Below, piece by piece: positions 8,100 to 14,643 of a stretch of DNA of 14,643 nucleotides. Numbering within the stretch: position 1 is the stretch's first letter; each line of letters opens with the position of its first letter. This stretch comes from Acidobacteriota bacterium (lineage in GTDB: Bacteria; Acidobacteriota; Terriglobia; UBA7540). The position numbers and the translations under genes were made by a program. The stretch spans positions 1-14,643 of the forward strand of contig JAKASH010000021.1 in assembly GCA_021828225.1 (NCBI GenBank), read 5' to 3'. Under the pieces are notes generated by a model, which was given only the letters and a program-made list of their open reading frames with translations, made no database searches and was not told where the DNA came from.

Positions 8100-8585
8100 C
8101 TACAACTCGGGGAGAAGTCTGGCTTTCGAAATATTCGAAAGCTCCAGTTCGACAATCCTTTCATCGTCCAGGCCAATCTTGACTCGACCTTCGTCGAACC
8201 CCGCCAACCTGCCTTCAAAGACCTTCTGTTCTCCCACAGGCTCTCGCAACACCACTCTCGCCCGCCGCCCGGTGAAGTATTCGTACTCCCGTGGTTTCAC
8301 CAGCTTCCGGTCTAGGCCAGGTGACGAACCATCCAGAACGTAGCTTCCTGGAAAAGGATCCTCCACATCAAGGATAGCACTCATTTGCTCGCTGACCAGT
8401 GCACAATCCGCGTGAGAAACTCCTCCAGGTTTGTCGATATAGACCCGAAGCAGCGAGTTCGCCCGTCCCCCCTTGAGTTCAACATCGACAAGCGTCAACC
8501 CTTCGCCGCTGGCCACGCGCTCGGCGATGACTTCGATCTTCTCCAAGTCAACGATCATTTCGTATGGTACGGGTTGAACCGCCAT
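8100..8585 (-). CDS. rimP: ribosome maturation factor RimP
   Basis: RimP binds free 30S subunits and assists assembly of S12 and neighbouring proteins. From the ATG at 8583-8585 the protein has 161 residues. The N-terminal alpha/beta domain includes EKIEVIAERVASGEGLTLVDVEL and LLRVYIDKPGGVSHADCALVSEQ. The signature SSPGLDR (87-93) follows DVEDPFPGSYVLDG. The C-terminal Sm-like barrel ends in ELELSNISKARLLPEL. A second ATG at 8556-8558 would give 152 residues, close to E. coli RimP (150), and is almost equally likely. Neither has a good SD nearby. The frame is open up to a TTG at 8657, but that codon overlaps a terminator-like hairpin and is rejected. It is the first gene of the operon, 84 bases before nusA. 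Confidence 0.93.
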   Translation of the reverse strand: MAVQPVPYEMIVDLEKIEVIAERVASGEGLTLVDVELKGGRANSLLRVYIDKPGGVSHADCALVSEQMSAILDVEDPFPGSYVLDGSSPGLDRKLVKPREYEYFTGRRARVVLREPVGEQKVFEGRLAGFDEGRVKIGLDDERIVELELSNISKARLLPEL

Positions 8586-8616
8586 CCGTTGAGAGTCCGA
8601 CCGGCCAAACCGGCAA
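8548..8616 (-). CDS. possible 22-codon leader ORF overlapping the rimP start
   Basis: The only strong SD in the rimP leader, GGGAGG at 8622-8627, lies five bases before a TTG codon (8614-8616) in a different frame from rimP. That frame runs 22 codons (LPVWPVGLSTDGGSTRTIRN...) and stops at a TGA (8548-8550), which lies inside rimP just past its second candidate start. The arrangement could couple rimP translation to a leader peptide. No homology supports the peptide, and a TTG start is weak evidence. Confidence 0.2.
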   Translation of the reverse strand: MPVWPVGLSTDGGSTRTIRNDR

Positions 8617-8630
8617 TCCCGCCTCCCAAC

Positions 8631-8652
8631 AAAAAAGTGGGCTTGCGCCCAC
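8631..8652 (-). terminator. terminator-like hairpin in the rimP-nusA leader
   Basis: On the minus strand, GTGGGC (8652-8647) and GCCCAC (8642-8637) form a perfect 6-bp, mostly G-C stem capped by a GCAA tetraloop (GNRA type). Six T residues (8636-8631) follow immediately. This is a classic intrinsic-terminator shape. It lies downstream of the predicted promoter and upstream of rimP, where it would act as an attenuator or transcript-end structure. With a start near 8665 the hairpin begins only about a dozen bases into the transcript, so its efficiency as a terminator is uncertain. Confidence 0.6.
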
Positions 8653-8671
8653 CGCAACCTCTCTCCAATGA

Positions 8672-8700
8672 ATTATAGACCCTCGAACATGACAACGCAA
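8672..8700 (-). promoter_or_regulatory. predicted sigma-70 promoter of the rimP operon
   Basis: On the minus strand a perfect -10 box, TATAAT (8677-8672), is preceded by exactly 17 bases and then TTGCGT (8700-8695). The latter matches the first three bases of the TTGACA -35 consensus. The predicted start is near 8664-8666, about 80 bases before the rimP ATG at 8585. The -10 match and ideal spacing make this the best promoter in the window. It would drive rimP-nusA-infB-ylxP-rbfA-truB. Confidence 0.6.
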
Positions 8701-8856
8701 GCGAAGCAGGCTGCTGCTTGTTCCCGCGCGTGCTGTTCATGCAGTCTTCTGCGAACTTACGTCCCCTGCTCGGCATTCCGCTGCGGAGTTTCCGGAAGCA
8801 CTTGTGCGTTTCCTGAAAAAAAGCTATAGGTGAAGTCTTCATCAACCATCAAACTA

Positions 8857-8886
8857 TTGAATCCTCTGTCCTCAATCTGCTACTCT
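8857..8886 (+). promoter_or_regulatory. weak candidate promoter of the zinc-ribbon gene
   Basis: TTGAAT (8857-8862) is followed after 18 bases by TACTCT (8881-8886), which carries an upstream TGC giving an extended -10 form. It would give a very short leader before the ATG at 8903. A rival pair is TTGTGC (8802-8807) and TATAGG (8825-8830) with a 17-base spacer. Both matches are weak. The remainder of the 317-base rimP/zinc-ribbon intergenic region shows no gene, and I saw no tRNA there. Confidence 0.25.
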
Positions 8887-8902
8887 GCCTGTTATCCTTC
8901 GT

Positions 8903-9274
8903 ATGGCGACCCCATGCAGAAAGTGTGGGGCAACGAAGACAGAGCACGTCTATCACGGGTTTCTGTATTCGCTTGCTCGGAAATTCGGTTATCGGCTGCG
9001 AGTATGCTCTCGGTGCCGCCGCCACCGTTTGCTGCGCATCGAGGAGAACCCGGACGCTCCAGTTCTGCCACGTAAGGACCGGAAAAGGGCGCCACAACGA
9101 CCCTCGTCCATCTCGGTTCAGGATAGTGATGATAAGGCTCTCCCGGAATGTCCAACCTGTGGCAGCAGCGACCTTCACAGGTCGAAACGCCGATGGCACG
9201 AGCGCGTGCTCGGTCGTCCCCCGATGGCACGCTGCCGCACCTGTCGAACTCGCTTCCCTTTATCTCCCATATGA
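8903..9274 (+). CDS. small double zinc-ribbon protein, function unknown
   Basis: This 123-residue, very basic protein has four CxxC pairs: C5/C8, C35/C38, C83/C86 and C111/C114. They read as two zinc ribbons (5-38 and 83-114) joined by a polar, probably disordered linker (about 46-80). Each half repeats one plan: a CxxCG knuckle, an Arg/His-rich middle, then a CxxCR knuckle followed by basic and hydrophobic residues. This suggests duplication of the small CPxCGS...RCxxCxxRF type of zinc ribbon seen in many bacterial proteins. No enzymatic domain or membrane segment is present. Nucleic-acid or protein binding is a reasonable guess only. The ATG is the first start after an in-frame stop at 8858-8860. 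There is no clear SD, and the leader may be very short. It is divergent from rimP and upstream of murJ. Confidence 0.75.
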   Translation: MATPCRKCGATKTEHVYHGFLYSLARKFGYRLRVCSRCRRHRLLRIEENPDAPVLPRKDRKRAPQRPSSISVQDSDDKALPECPTCGSSDLHRSKRRWHERVLGRPPMARCRTCRTRFPLSPI

Positions 9275-9388
9275 CAGGACGGGATCAACCTTCGAGGAAC
9301 ATTTCTCCCGATCCCGCCAGGATGCCTTTTTCAGCATTAGATATCAATTCCAGGCCAAAGCAGTTCAAATCGTGGTACACCATCGCCC

Positions 9389-10972
9389 ATGACAAGACGT
9401 TCCGTGAACCAGCGCATTGCGGCCTCGGCAGGCATCGTGATGGCCAGCATTTTGGTAAGCCGCCTGCTGGGCTTTCTGCGTGAATGGTCTGTCGCCCACC
9501 AGTTCGGCTCAAGCGCCATCACCGACGCCTATTACGCGGCTTTTACGCTGCCGGATTTTGTCAACTACCTCGTCGCCGGAGCCTCGCTCAGCATCACTTT
9601 TATCCCGGTCTTTGTCAAATACATTGCGGAAGGAGATGAGGAAGAAGGGTGGTGGGTCTTCTCAACCGTTATCACCTCGATGGTCCTTCTATTGCTGATT
9701 CTGCTGGCTGTGGGAGAATTTTTCGCTCCCGAGCTTCTCCACGTGATAGTACCAGGGTTTAATCCTGCCGAAAAAGTGCACACCGTCTTTCTGACCCGCC
9801 TGATGATGCCCGCGCAGATCTTTTTTTACCTCGGAGGCATCTTGAGCGCGGTCCAATATGCAAAAGGCCGCTTCCTGATCCCTTCTCTCGCTCCGGTCAT
9901 TTACAACACTGGAATCATTCTCGGCGGATTCCTGCTTGCCTCGAGTATCGGAATTTCAGGTTTTTCCGTCGGCGTTCTGGCGGGCGCGTTTGCTGGCAAC
10001 TTTCTGCTTCAGATCTATGGCGCCCGGCGCGCGGGCGCACGATTCAGGCCCAACTTTAACCTCCGGCATCCAGGATTTCGGCTGTTCATCAAGCTCACTA
10101 TTCCGATCATGCTGGCGCTGTCGGTCGTCTTCTCGGATGACTGGATCATCCGTTGGTTCGGCTCCTACCTGATTCCGGCTTCCATCACCTGGCTAACCTA
10201 CGCCAAAATCCTGATGAGGGTTCCTTTGGGGGTCATTGGACAAGCCGTCGGCGTAGCCTCATTCCCTGTCCTCGCTCAGCTTTACGCTGAAAAGAAATAC
10301 GACGAACTCAACCGCACACTAAACACGACCCTGAAAGGACTGCTCCTGCTGATCGTGCCCATCTCCGCGCTCACTATTGCGATGAACCGGCCGCTGGTTT
10401 ATTTCGTTTTTTCCCATACGCGCCTTCGAGGGCCTGATTTGAACGCTACGGCGGCCGCCCTGGCTCTTTTCTCAGTCGGCATGTTTGCCTGGGGCGCGCA
10501 GAGCATCCTGGGTCGGGGTTTCTATGCTGGACGCAATACCTTGAGGCCGGCGCTGATTGGTACTGCCGTGACCCTTCTGAACCTGCCAGTCTACTGGCTG
10601 CTGGCCAGAACCATGCAGTACAAGGGGCTTGCTTTGGCGAGTTCAATCGGCATAGCCGCTTACGTCGTTGCTCTTTTCATCTCGCTCTATCGCTACACAG
10701 GAAATAAGGAAGCCATGGAGGTGGTGGGATTCTTTCTCAGGGTTGCGGCAGCTTCCGGCGTGGGAGCTGCAGGCGCTTTCGAAGTTGTCCGATGGATGGA
10801 GGTCCACATGAACTGGCACACCACAACGGGCGCTTTCGTTGTCCTCATTGCGGCTACGCCCGCCGGGTTAATTCTCACGGTGCTGGCGGCAAAACTTCTC
10901 CGCATCCGCGAACTCGATGCTTACCTGAGGTCCTTACCGCTGCTTGCGCGTTTCCGTCAAAGTCACGAATGA
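9389..10972 (+). CDS. murJ: MurJ/MviN-family lipid II flippase
   Basis: MurJ, a MOP-superfamily membrane protein, flips lipid II across the inner membrane for peptidoglycan synthesis. The 527 residues are strongly hydrophobic, with about 14 membrane segments. The N-terminus SRLLGFLREWSVAHQFG (24-40), ITDAYYAAFTLPDF (44-57) and ASLSITFIPVFVKY match the family, as do the TYAKILMRVPLGVIGQAVGVASFPVLA region (270-296) and RGFYAGRNTLRP (376-387). By my alignment to E. coli MurJ, R18, R24 and D39 are kept (R25, R31, D46). R52, E57 and R270 are replaced (N59, G64, I274), while D250, D251 and R255 add charge in the preceding helix. It may be a divergent MurJ or a related flippase. The ATG at 9389 is the farthest possible start and has no clear SD. 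The gene converges on mnmE with a 34-base gap. Confidence 0.88.
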   Translation: MTRRSVNQRIAASAGIVMASILVSRLLGFLREWSVAHQFGSSAITDAYYAAFTLPDFVNYLVAGASLSITFIPVFVKYIAEGDEEEGWWVFSTVITSMVLLLLILLAVGEFFAPELLHVIVPGFNPAEKVHTVFLTRLMMPAQIFFYLGGILSAVQYAKGRFLIPSLAPVIYNTGIILGGFLLASSIGISGFSVGVLAGAFAGNFLLQIYGARRAGARFRPNFNLRHPGFRLFIKLTIPIMLALSVVFSDDWIIRWFGSYLIPASITWLTYAKILMRVPLGVIGQAVGVASFPVLAQLYAEKKYDELNRTLNTTLKGLLLLIVPISALTIAMNRPLVYFVFSHTRLRGPDLNATAAALALFSVGMFAWGAQSILGRGFYAGRNTLRPALIGTAVTLLNLPVYWLLARTMQYKGLALASSIGIAAYVVALFISLYRYTGNKEAMEVVGFFLRVAAASGVGAAGAFEVVRWMEVHMNWHTTTGAFVVLIAATPAGLILTVLAAKLLRIRELDAYLRSLPLLARFRQSHE

Positions 10973-11006
10973 TTGGATAGTGATCTCTCAACCGATCGGC
11001 GTCGCC

Positions 11007-12404
11007 TTATTTCCCAATGCAAAACCTGGAAAAGATCATTCCCAGGATGTCTTCAACCTCGGTTGCCCCAGTCAGAGTGTCCAGCGGCCGCAGGGCCTCG
11101 TAGAGATCCAGAAGGAGCATCTCATGATGCGTCTGTTGTTCGGCCGCCCGGCAGCACCGATCGAGTGCTTCGAGTGACTCTTTAAGGAGTTGCTGGTGTC
11201 GAAAGTTGGTCACCAGTTCGCCATCCGACCCGAGGTTACTTCCGGCGCCAACAGCCTGGATAATCTTGTCTCGCAATTCGTCAATGCCTTGCCCGCTCAG
11301 CGCGGAAGTCACAATGATCTCCACGGGTCCGACTCCCTCACCATTCTCCGCCAGGATTATTTGCTCGATTGCCATCTTGGTTGTGCGTCCGGGCAAGTCC
11401 GCCTTATTAGCAACCACCAGCATGGCTCCCATTCGCCGTGTCTTGCCGAGCAACTCGGAGTCTTCCTCCGTCCAATCTTGAGACGAGTCCACCACCAGTA
11501 ACCGGAGATCGGAATCGGCCATGGCCTGATGAGTGCGTTCCACCCCGATCTTCTCCACGGCGTCTACCGTATTGTGGATACCTGCCGTATCCACAATACG
11601 CAATGGAATGCCGCTGAGTGACGTGGTTTCGGTAACCAGGTCTCTGGTTGTTCCGGGAATCTCCGTAACGATGGCACGGTCCATGTTCAGCAGGCGGTTA
11701 AACAGGCTCGACTTGCCAACGTTCGGGCGTCCCACAACGGACAGGCTCAGACCTTCTCGGACGATCCGGCCATAGGTATACCCCTCGGCCATCTTGCACA
11801 AGCCGGCCTTTACTGCGTCGAGACGATTCACAATATCCGCCCAGTCCATCACGTCAATGTCATCGTCAGCAAAGTCGACCCCGGCCTCCAGCGTCGCAAT
11901 CAGGTCCAGCAAAGCTTGTTTGTGGGGCTTAAGCCGCGCGGAAACAGAGCCTCCGAGTTGCGTGGCGGCAACCCGGGCCTGGTAGAGTGTCCGGGATTCA
12001 ATCAGGTCCCGGATGGCTTCGGCCTGGGTCAGATCAATACGGCCGTTGAGGAAGGCACGCATGGTAAATTCCCCCGGTTCCGCTGCTCGTGCACCGTGTT
12101 CAAGACAGCATTCAACCAGGTACGCCAAAACCACTGGAGATCCGTGGCAGGAAATCTCCGCCAGGTCCTCGCCGGTGTAGGAATGCGGTCGGCGGTAGAA
12201 CGTGACCACGACCTCATCCAGAATGTTCCCTGTTTGCGGGTCCGCAAATTTCCCCAAAGCCGGCCGCTGAGCCTCAGGAGGCTGCTTCGCCAGCCGAACC
12301 AGTTCCGAGGTGATCTCCACCGCGCGTCCCCCTGACAGGCGCACGACGCCAATTCCCCCGCGGCCCGGTGGAGTGGCAATGGCCACGATGGTATCGTCTT
12401 TCAT
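11007..12404 (-). CDS. mnmE: tRNA modification GTPase MnmE
   Basis: With MnmG, MnmE installs the (carboxymethyl)aminomethyl group at C5 of wobble uridine-34 in certain tRNAs, using folate and GTP. From the ATG at 12402-12404 the protein has 465 residues. The N-terminal folate-binding domain begins with DTIVAIATPPGRGGIGVVRLSG and includes RPHSYTGEDLAEISCHG (72-88). The inserted G domain has G1 GRPNVGKS (225-232), the TTRD switch (252-255), G3 DTAG (272-275) and G4 NKAD (333-336). The C-terminus is the canonical FCIGK with Cys462. The frame is open to 12485, but those 27 residues overlap jag and do not look like MnmE, so the later ATG is used. It follows jag by 22 bases. The usual partner mnmG is not in the window. 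Confidence 0.96.
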   Translation of the reverse strand: MKDDTIVAIATPPGRGGIGVVRLSGGRAVEITSELVRLAKQPPEAQRPALGKFADPQTGNILDEVVVTFYRRPHSYTGEDLAEISCHGSPVVLAYLVECCLEHGARAAEPGEFTMRAFLNGRIDLTQAEAIRDLIESRTLYQARVAATQLGGSVSARLKPHKQALLDLIATLEAGVDFADDDIDVMDWADIVNRLDAVKAGLCKMAEGYTYGRIVREGLSLSVVGRPNVGKSSLFNRLLNMDRAIVTEIPGTTRDLVTETTSLSGIPLRIVDTAGIHNTVDAVEKIGVERTHQAMADSDLRLLVVDSSQDWTEEDSELLGKTRRMGAMLVVANKADLPGRTTKMAIEQIILAENGEGVGPVEIIVTSALSGQGIDELRDKIIQAVGAGSNLGSDGELVTNFRHQQLLKESLEALDRCCRAAEQQTHHEMLLLDLYEALRPLDTLTGATEVEDILGMIFSRFCIGK

Positions 12405-12426
12405 CACATCAAAACCTGCAGGCGTT

Positions 12427-12945
12427 TCAGGAGAGAGACGTAGAGGGGTAGATAACAACCTTTCGAGCCGGGCCCGAGCCCTCACTTAAGGTCTTTACCG
12501 CGGAGTCATCCTTGAGAGTCATGTGAATAATGCGCCGTTCGCGCGCACTCATCGGCGTAAGAGAAAACGGGCTTCCGCTCTCGATCACCTGTCGGGCTGC
12601 CATAAGCGCCGTCAGCTTCAGCTCTTCGGCCCGCACACGGCGCCAGTCTTTGCAGTCAAAAATGATCTTGCCATAGAGATCGTCGTCGACGCGCACGGCC
12701 TTCAGAACCACATATTCCAGCGCATCAAGCAGTGCCGCGTTCTTCTCCAGCAGAAGATCAGAGTCCCTTCCTTCGAAGTCCACTACGACTCCCGCGTCTC
12801 CAGCGTCCTCTCCTCTGGGGTTGCCTCTCCGCACATTGGCCTTCAGGTCAAAGCCTCCGTACCGGATGATCTCCCCCACAAGCGACTCGATCTTCGTCAA
12901 ATGATTCTCTCCGGATTGCTCAGAAGAAGAATGTGTCATCGTCAT
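12427..12945 (-). CDS. jag: Jag-like KH/R3H RNA-binding protein
   Basis: Jag (SpoIIIJ-associated, KhpB-like) proteins are RNA-binding factors encoded next to yidC, linked to cell-envelope and elongation control in Firmicutes. This 172-residue version has a KH-like region (about 16-100, ending KIIFDCKDWRRVRAEELKLTA) and a C-terminal R3H domain (about 105-170). The R3H part has PMSARERRIIHMTLKDD, with R137 and H141 as the R-x-x-x-H pair, and ends SGPARKVVIYP. Two things are odd. The N-terminal Jag_N domain of longer homologues is absent. The KH GxxG loop, normally G-R-R-G or similar, reads E67-K-N-A70, so classical KH nucleic-acid binding may be lost. The ATG at 12943-12945 (or in-frame ATG two codons later) lies nine bases after yidC. 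No strong SD is seen. Confidence 0.85.
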   Translation of the reverse strand: MTMTHSSSEQSGENHLTKIESLVGEIIRYGGFDLKANVRRGNPRGEDAGDAGVVVDFEGRDSDLLLEKNAALLDALEYVVLKAVRVDDDLYGKIIFDCKDWRRVRAEELKLTALMAARQVIESGSPFSLTPMSARERRIIHMTLKDDSAVKTLSEGSGPARKVVIYPSTSLS

Positions 12946-12954
12946 TTCTGCACA

Positions 12955-14643
12955 CTAACCTTTGGCCGCAGTTGCTTTTTCCGGCACCAAGGGCGGTTGT
13001 TTCGGGGTGATATAGCGGTTGATGAACAGTTGCTGGGCGATACCCACCAGATTCGCAGTCAGAAAGTAAAGGACCAGTCCGCTGGCAAACCTGTAGAACA
13101 TGAAGCCGAAGACCAGTGGCATCACCATCATCATACGCTTCTGCGACGGATCGACGGTGGCCATCGGTGTCATCTTCTGCATTAAGAACATGCTCAGGAT
13201 CATGACCGTCGGCAGAATAGGAATCGGCAGGCCCAGGATATGGGAAGGGTCCGGCATGGACAAGTCCTTGATCCACAAAATCCACGGCGCTTGGCGAAAC
13301 GCAAAGGGCGTTTCGAGCGACTCATAAAACCCATAGAGAATCGGCAACTGGGGCAGCATCGGCAGACACCCGCCCAGCGGATTGATGCCATGCTCCTGGT
13401 AGAGTTTCATGACCTCCTGGTTCATCCGAGCCTTGCGAGGGTCATTAAACTTGTATTGCTTATATCGGTCTTGAATGCTTTTCACGAGCGGTGCGATCCG
13501 TTGCATCTCCTGGGCGGAGCGGATGCTCTTGAGCTTCAAAGGAAACAGAGCCATGTTCAGGATAACGGTAAGGATTACAATCGCCCAGCCGTAATTATGA
13601 ACCCAGTGGTCATAGATGTAGTGCAACGCAAGATACAGCGGCTTTGCAATGATGCTGAACCAGCCGAAATCCACCAGGTCCGTGAGCGGAGGGTTCGTCG
13701 CTTTAAGCACATCAAGTGACTTGGGCGCAATAAACAACCTGAAACTAACCGGCTGCGCCAGAGAGCTTCCCAGCTCGGCAAAAGCGGCCTTTGGAGCCTC
13801 TTTTTCTTTCCAATTCTCAGGCGTCCACGATTCCTGCCCGGCCCGAAAATCCTGACCATGCGAACCCGGGAAATAGATTCCGGCAAAGTAACGGTCTTCG
13901 AGTCCGGCAAATTCCAGAGGCCCGGCCTGCCGCAGCTCATCTTTCACCTTGCTCTGGGCTGTCGTCTCCAGTTTGCCGTCCTTGTCATAGGCCACCATGG
14001 TCTGTCCGATGTGTGTCTGGATGGGAAGCCCGTGATCGCCGAATCCCCCGGCCCATTCCACTTGAACGGGAACGTAATGCCCATCCTGGGCCACGCTCAC
14101 GCTGGCACGCACCTCATAGTCTGAACCGAAGGTAAACTCTTTCTGAACCTGGACATGCCCGTCGTTGTAAGTGAATTGCAGCGTGGCGGGCGCCTGCAGT
14201 GTGTTCGCCGAGGGTTGCGCAACATAAAGCGCCTGGTTCACTGTTTGATTCAGCGTAGGGTCCGATGTCCTGACGCTCATCGGGAAGCCAAGCTGCTTGC
14301 AGGCTGCAGAGTTCACCACGTCAAGAGGCTTGCCTACGGCGTCCTTATACTTTGTCAAAACCCAGCTTTTGACCACACCACCACGGGTGGAAAATGTAAT
14401 CCGGTAAAAACCATTTTCGACGGTGATGTCCTGGGCCTGCTGACCTTCCACGACGGGGATCTTGGGAGGGGCCGGAACCTTAGGAGCTTCCGGCTTCGCA
14501 GCAGACTCCGGTGAACCTTTCGCTCCGGGAGCCTGCTGGGCGGTAGCATGAGCGGCGCTGGACGATTTGGGCAGAGGAGGTGGCGCCTTGACAAACAGGA
14601 CCCGCCATATCAAGAGCATTACAAATGATAGGGCGAGATCGGA
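12955..14643 (-). CDS. yidC: membrane protein insertase YidC (5' end beyond window)
   Basis: YidC inserts and folds inner-membrane proteins, alone or with SecYEG. The gene runs off the right edge. An internal ATG lies at 14617-14619, but the frame continues upstream to 14643 with SDLALSFV, completing a first membrane helix (SDLALSFVMLLIWRVLFV). The true start is therefore outside the window, and 562 residues are visible. Numbering from that internal Met, a Pro/Ala-rich tether (11-60) leads to the large periplasmic domain (about 65-300). The insertase core (about 318-535) has NPLGGCLPMLPQLPILYGFY (412-431), a helix pair at 460-485, and FMFYRFASGLVLYFLTANLVGIAQQ (507-531). The long periplasmic domain is the Gram-negative form. 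It is upstream of jag by nine bases. Confidence 0.95.
   Translation of the reverse strand, partial: SDLALSFVMLLIWRVLFVKAPPPLPKSSSAAHATAQQAPGAKGSPESAAKPEAPKVPAPPKIPVVEGQQAQDITVENGFYRITFSTRGGVVKSWVLTKYKDAVGKPLDVVNSAACKQLGFPMSVRTSDPTLNQTVNQALYVAQPSANTLQAPATLQFTYNDGHVQVQKEFTFGSDYEVRASVSVAQDGHYVPVQVEWAGGFGDHGLPIQTHIGQTMVAYDKDGKLETTAQSKVKDELRQAGPLEFAGLEDRYFAGIYFPGSHGQDFRAGQESWTPENWKEKEAPKAAFAELGSSLAQPVSFRLFIAPKSLDVLKATNPPLTDLVDFGWFSIIAKPLYLALHYIYDHWVHNYGWAIVILTVILNMALFPLKLKSIRSAQEMQRIAPLVKSIQDRYKQYKFNDPRKARMNQEVMKLYQEHGINPLGGCLPMLPQLPILYGFYESLETPFAFRQAPWILWIKDLSMPDPSHILGLPIPILPTVMILSMFLMQKMTPMATVDPSQKRMMMVMPLVFGFMFYRFASGLVLYFLTANLVGIAQQLFINRYITPKQPPLVPEKATAAKG

Noticed and set aside
8655..8657. Upstream TTG as rimP start (185 residues)
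   Set aside because: It falls at the foot of the terminator-like hairpin and almost at the predicted transcription start. The added residues are encoded by the hairpin and T tract.
8672..8694. TTGTCA as the -35 box of the rimP promoter
   Set aside because: It better matches the consensus but sits only 12 bases before TATAAT. TTGCGT at 17 bases fits the spacing.
9280..9332. CGGGATC/GATCCCG inverted repeat with a nearby T5 run after the zinc-ribbon gene
   Set aside because: The loop is 23 bases and the T run lies 10 bases past the stem, too loose to call a terminator.
10973..11006. Terminator between convergent murJ and mnmE
   Set aside because: The 34-base gap has only a short CGATCG palindrome and no T tract.
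12405..12485. 27-residue N-terminal extension of mnmE
   Set aside because: It overlaps the end of jag and lacks MnmE similarity. Family proteins begin with the DTIVAIATP block.
12523..13185. 220-codon plus-strand frame opposite jag and yidC
   Set aside because: It is antisense to two well-recognised genes, with no recognisable motif beyond a chance His run.
14617..14619. ATG as the yidC start
   Set aside because: The frame continues to the window edge with hydrophobic residues that complete the first membrane helix, so the start is outside the window.
1..14643. CRISPR array, tRNA, rRNA, insertion sequence or defence system
   Set aside because: No spaced direct repeats, cloverleaf-like sequences, transposase or nuclease motifs were seen on either strand.

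Overview
The window is a dense stretch of bacterial core-housekeeping genes, moderately GC-rich, with short gaps, Shine-Dalgarno (SD) sites in front of some genes, and a mix of ATG and GTG starts. Two conserved clusters dominate. One is a translation/transcription-factor operon, rimP-nusA-infB-ylxP-rbfA-truB, on the minus strand. The other is yidC-jag-mnmE, also minus, normally found beside rpmH-rnpA near the replication origin. Gene order and protein character (Pro/Ala-rich IF-2 linker, acidic NusA tail, Jag with a degenerate KH loop, Pro-rich YidC tether) fit an Acidobacteriota-like Gram-negative bacterium. That assignment rests on recall and was not tested by a search. I see no mobile element, CRISPR array, phage gene, tRNA or rRNA.

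Layout. Positions 1-186 hold no gene but contain a striking nested imperfect palindrome (35-108) and a smaller hairpin (126-150). A LysE-type membrane exporter (187-801, minus) diverges from an MGDG-synthase/UgtP-like GT28 glycosyltransferase (950-2062, plus). The glycosyltransferase converges on truB. Positions 2120-8585 carry the operon, read leftward: rimP, nusA, infB, ylxP (DUF503), rbfA, truB. A promoter with a perfect TATAAT box and a 17-base spacer lies upstream of rimP. It is followed at once by a GNRA-capped hairpin and T6 tract that looks like an intrinsic terminator. A second strong stem-loop fills the nusA-infB gap. Divergent from rimP are a small double zinc-ribbon protein (8903-9274, plus) and a MurJ/MviN-family flippase (9389-10972, plus), which converges on mnmE. 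The rest is mnmE, jag and yidC, the last cut by the window edge.

How the genes work together. RimP and RbfA mature the 30S subunit, IF-2 starts translation, TruB makes Psi55 in tRNA, and NusA controls elongation, pausing and termination. This is the classic ribosome/transcription operon, here without rnpM (ylxR) and rplGB (ylxQ) between nusA and infB. YidC inserts membrane proteins, Jag is its usual RNA-binding neighbour, and MnmE modifies the tRNA wobble uridine. MurJ and the glycosyltransferase add envelope functions (lipid II flipping, glycolipid synthesis).

No undescribed multi-gene system is evident. The best leads are the rimP-nusA leader (promoter, terminator-like hairpin, short upstream ORF), the nusA-infB stem-loop, the palindrome at 35-108, a MurJ lacking several charged residues known to matter in E. 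coli, a Jag whose KH GxxG loop is lost, and the duplicated zinc-ribbon orphan.
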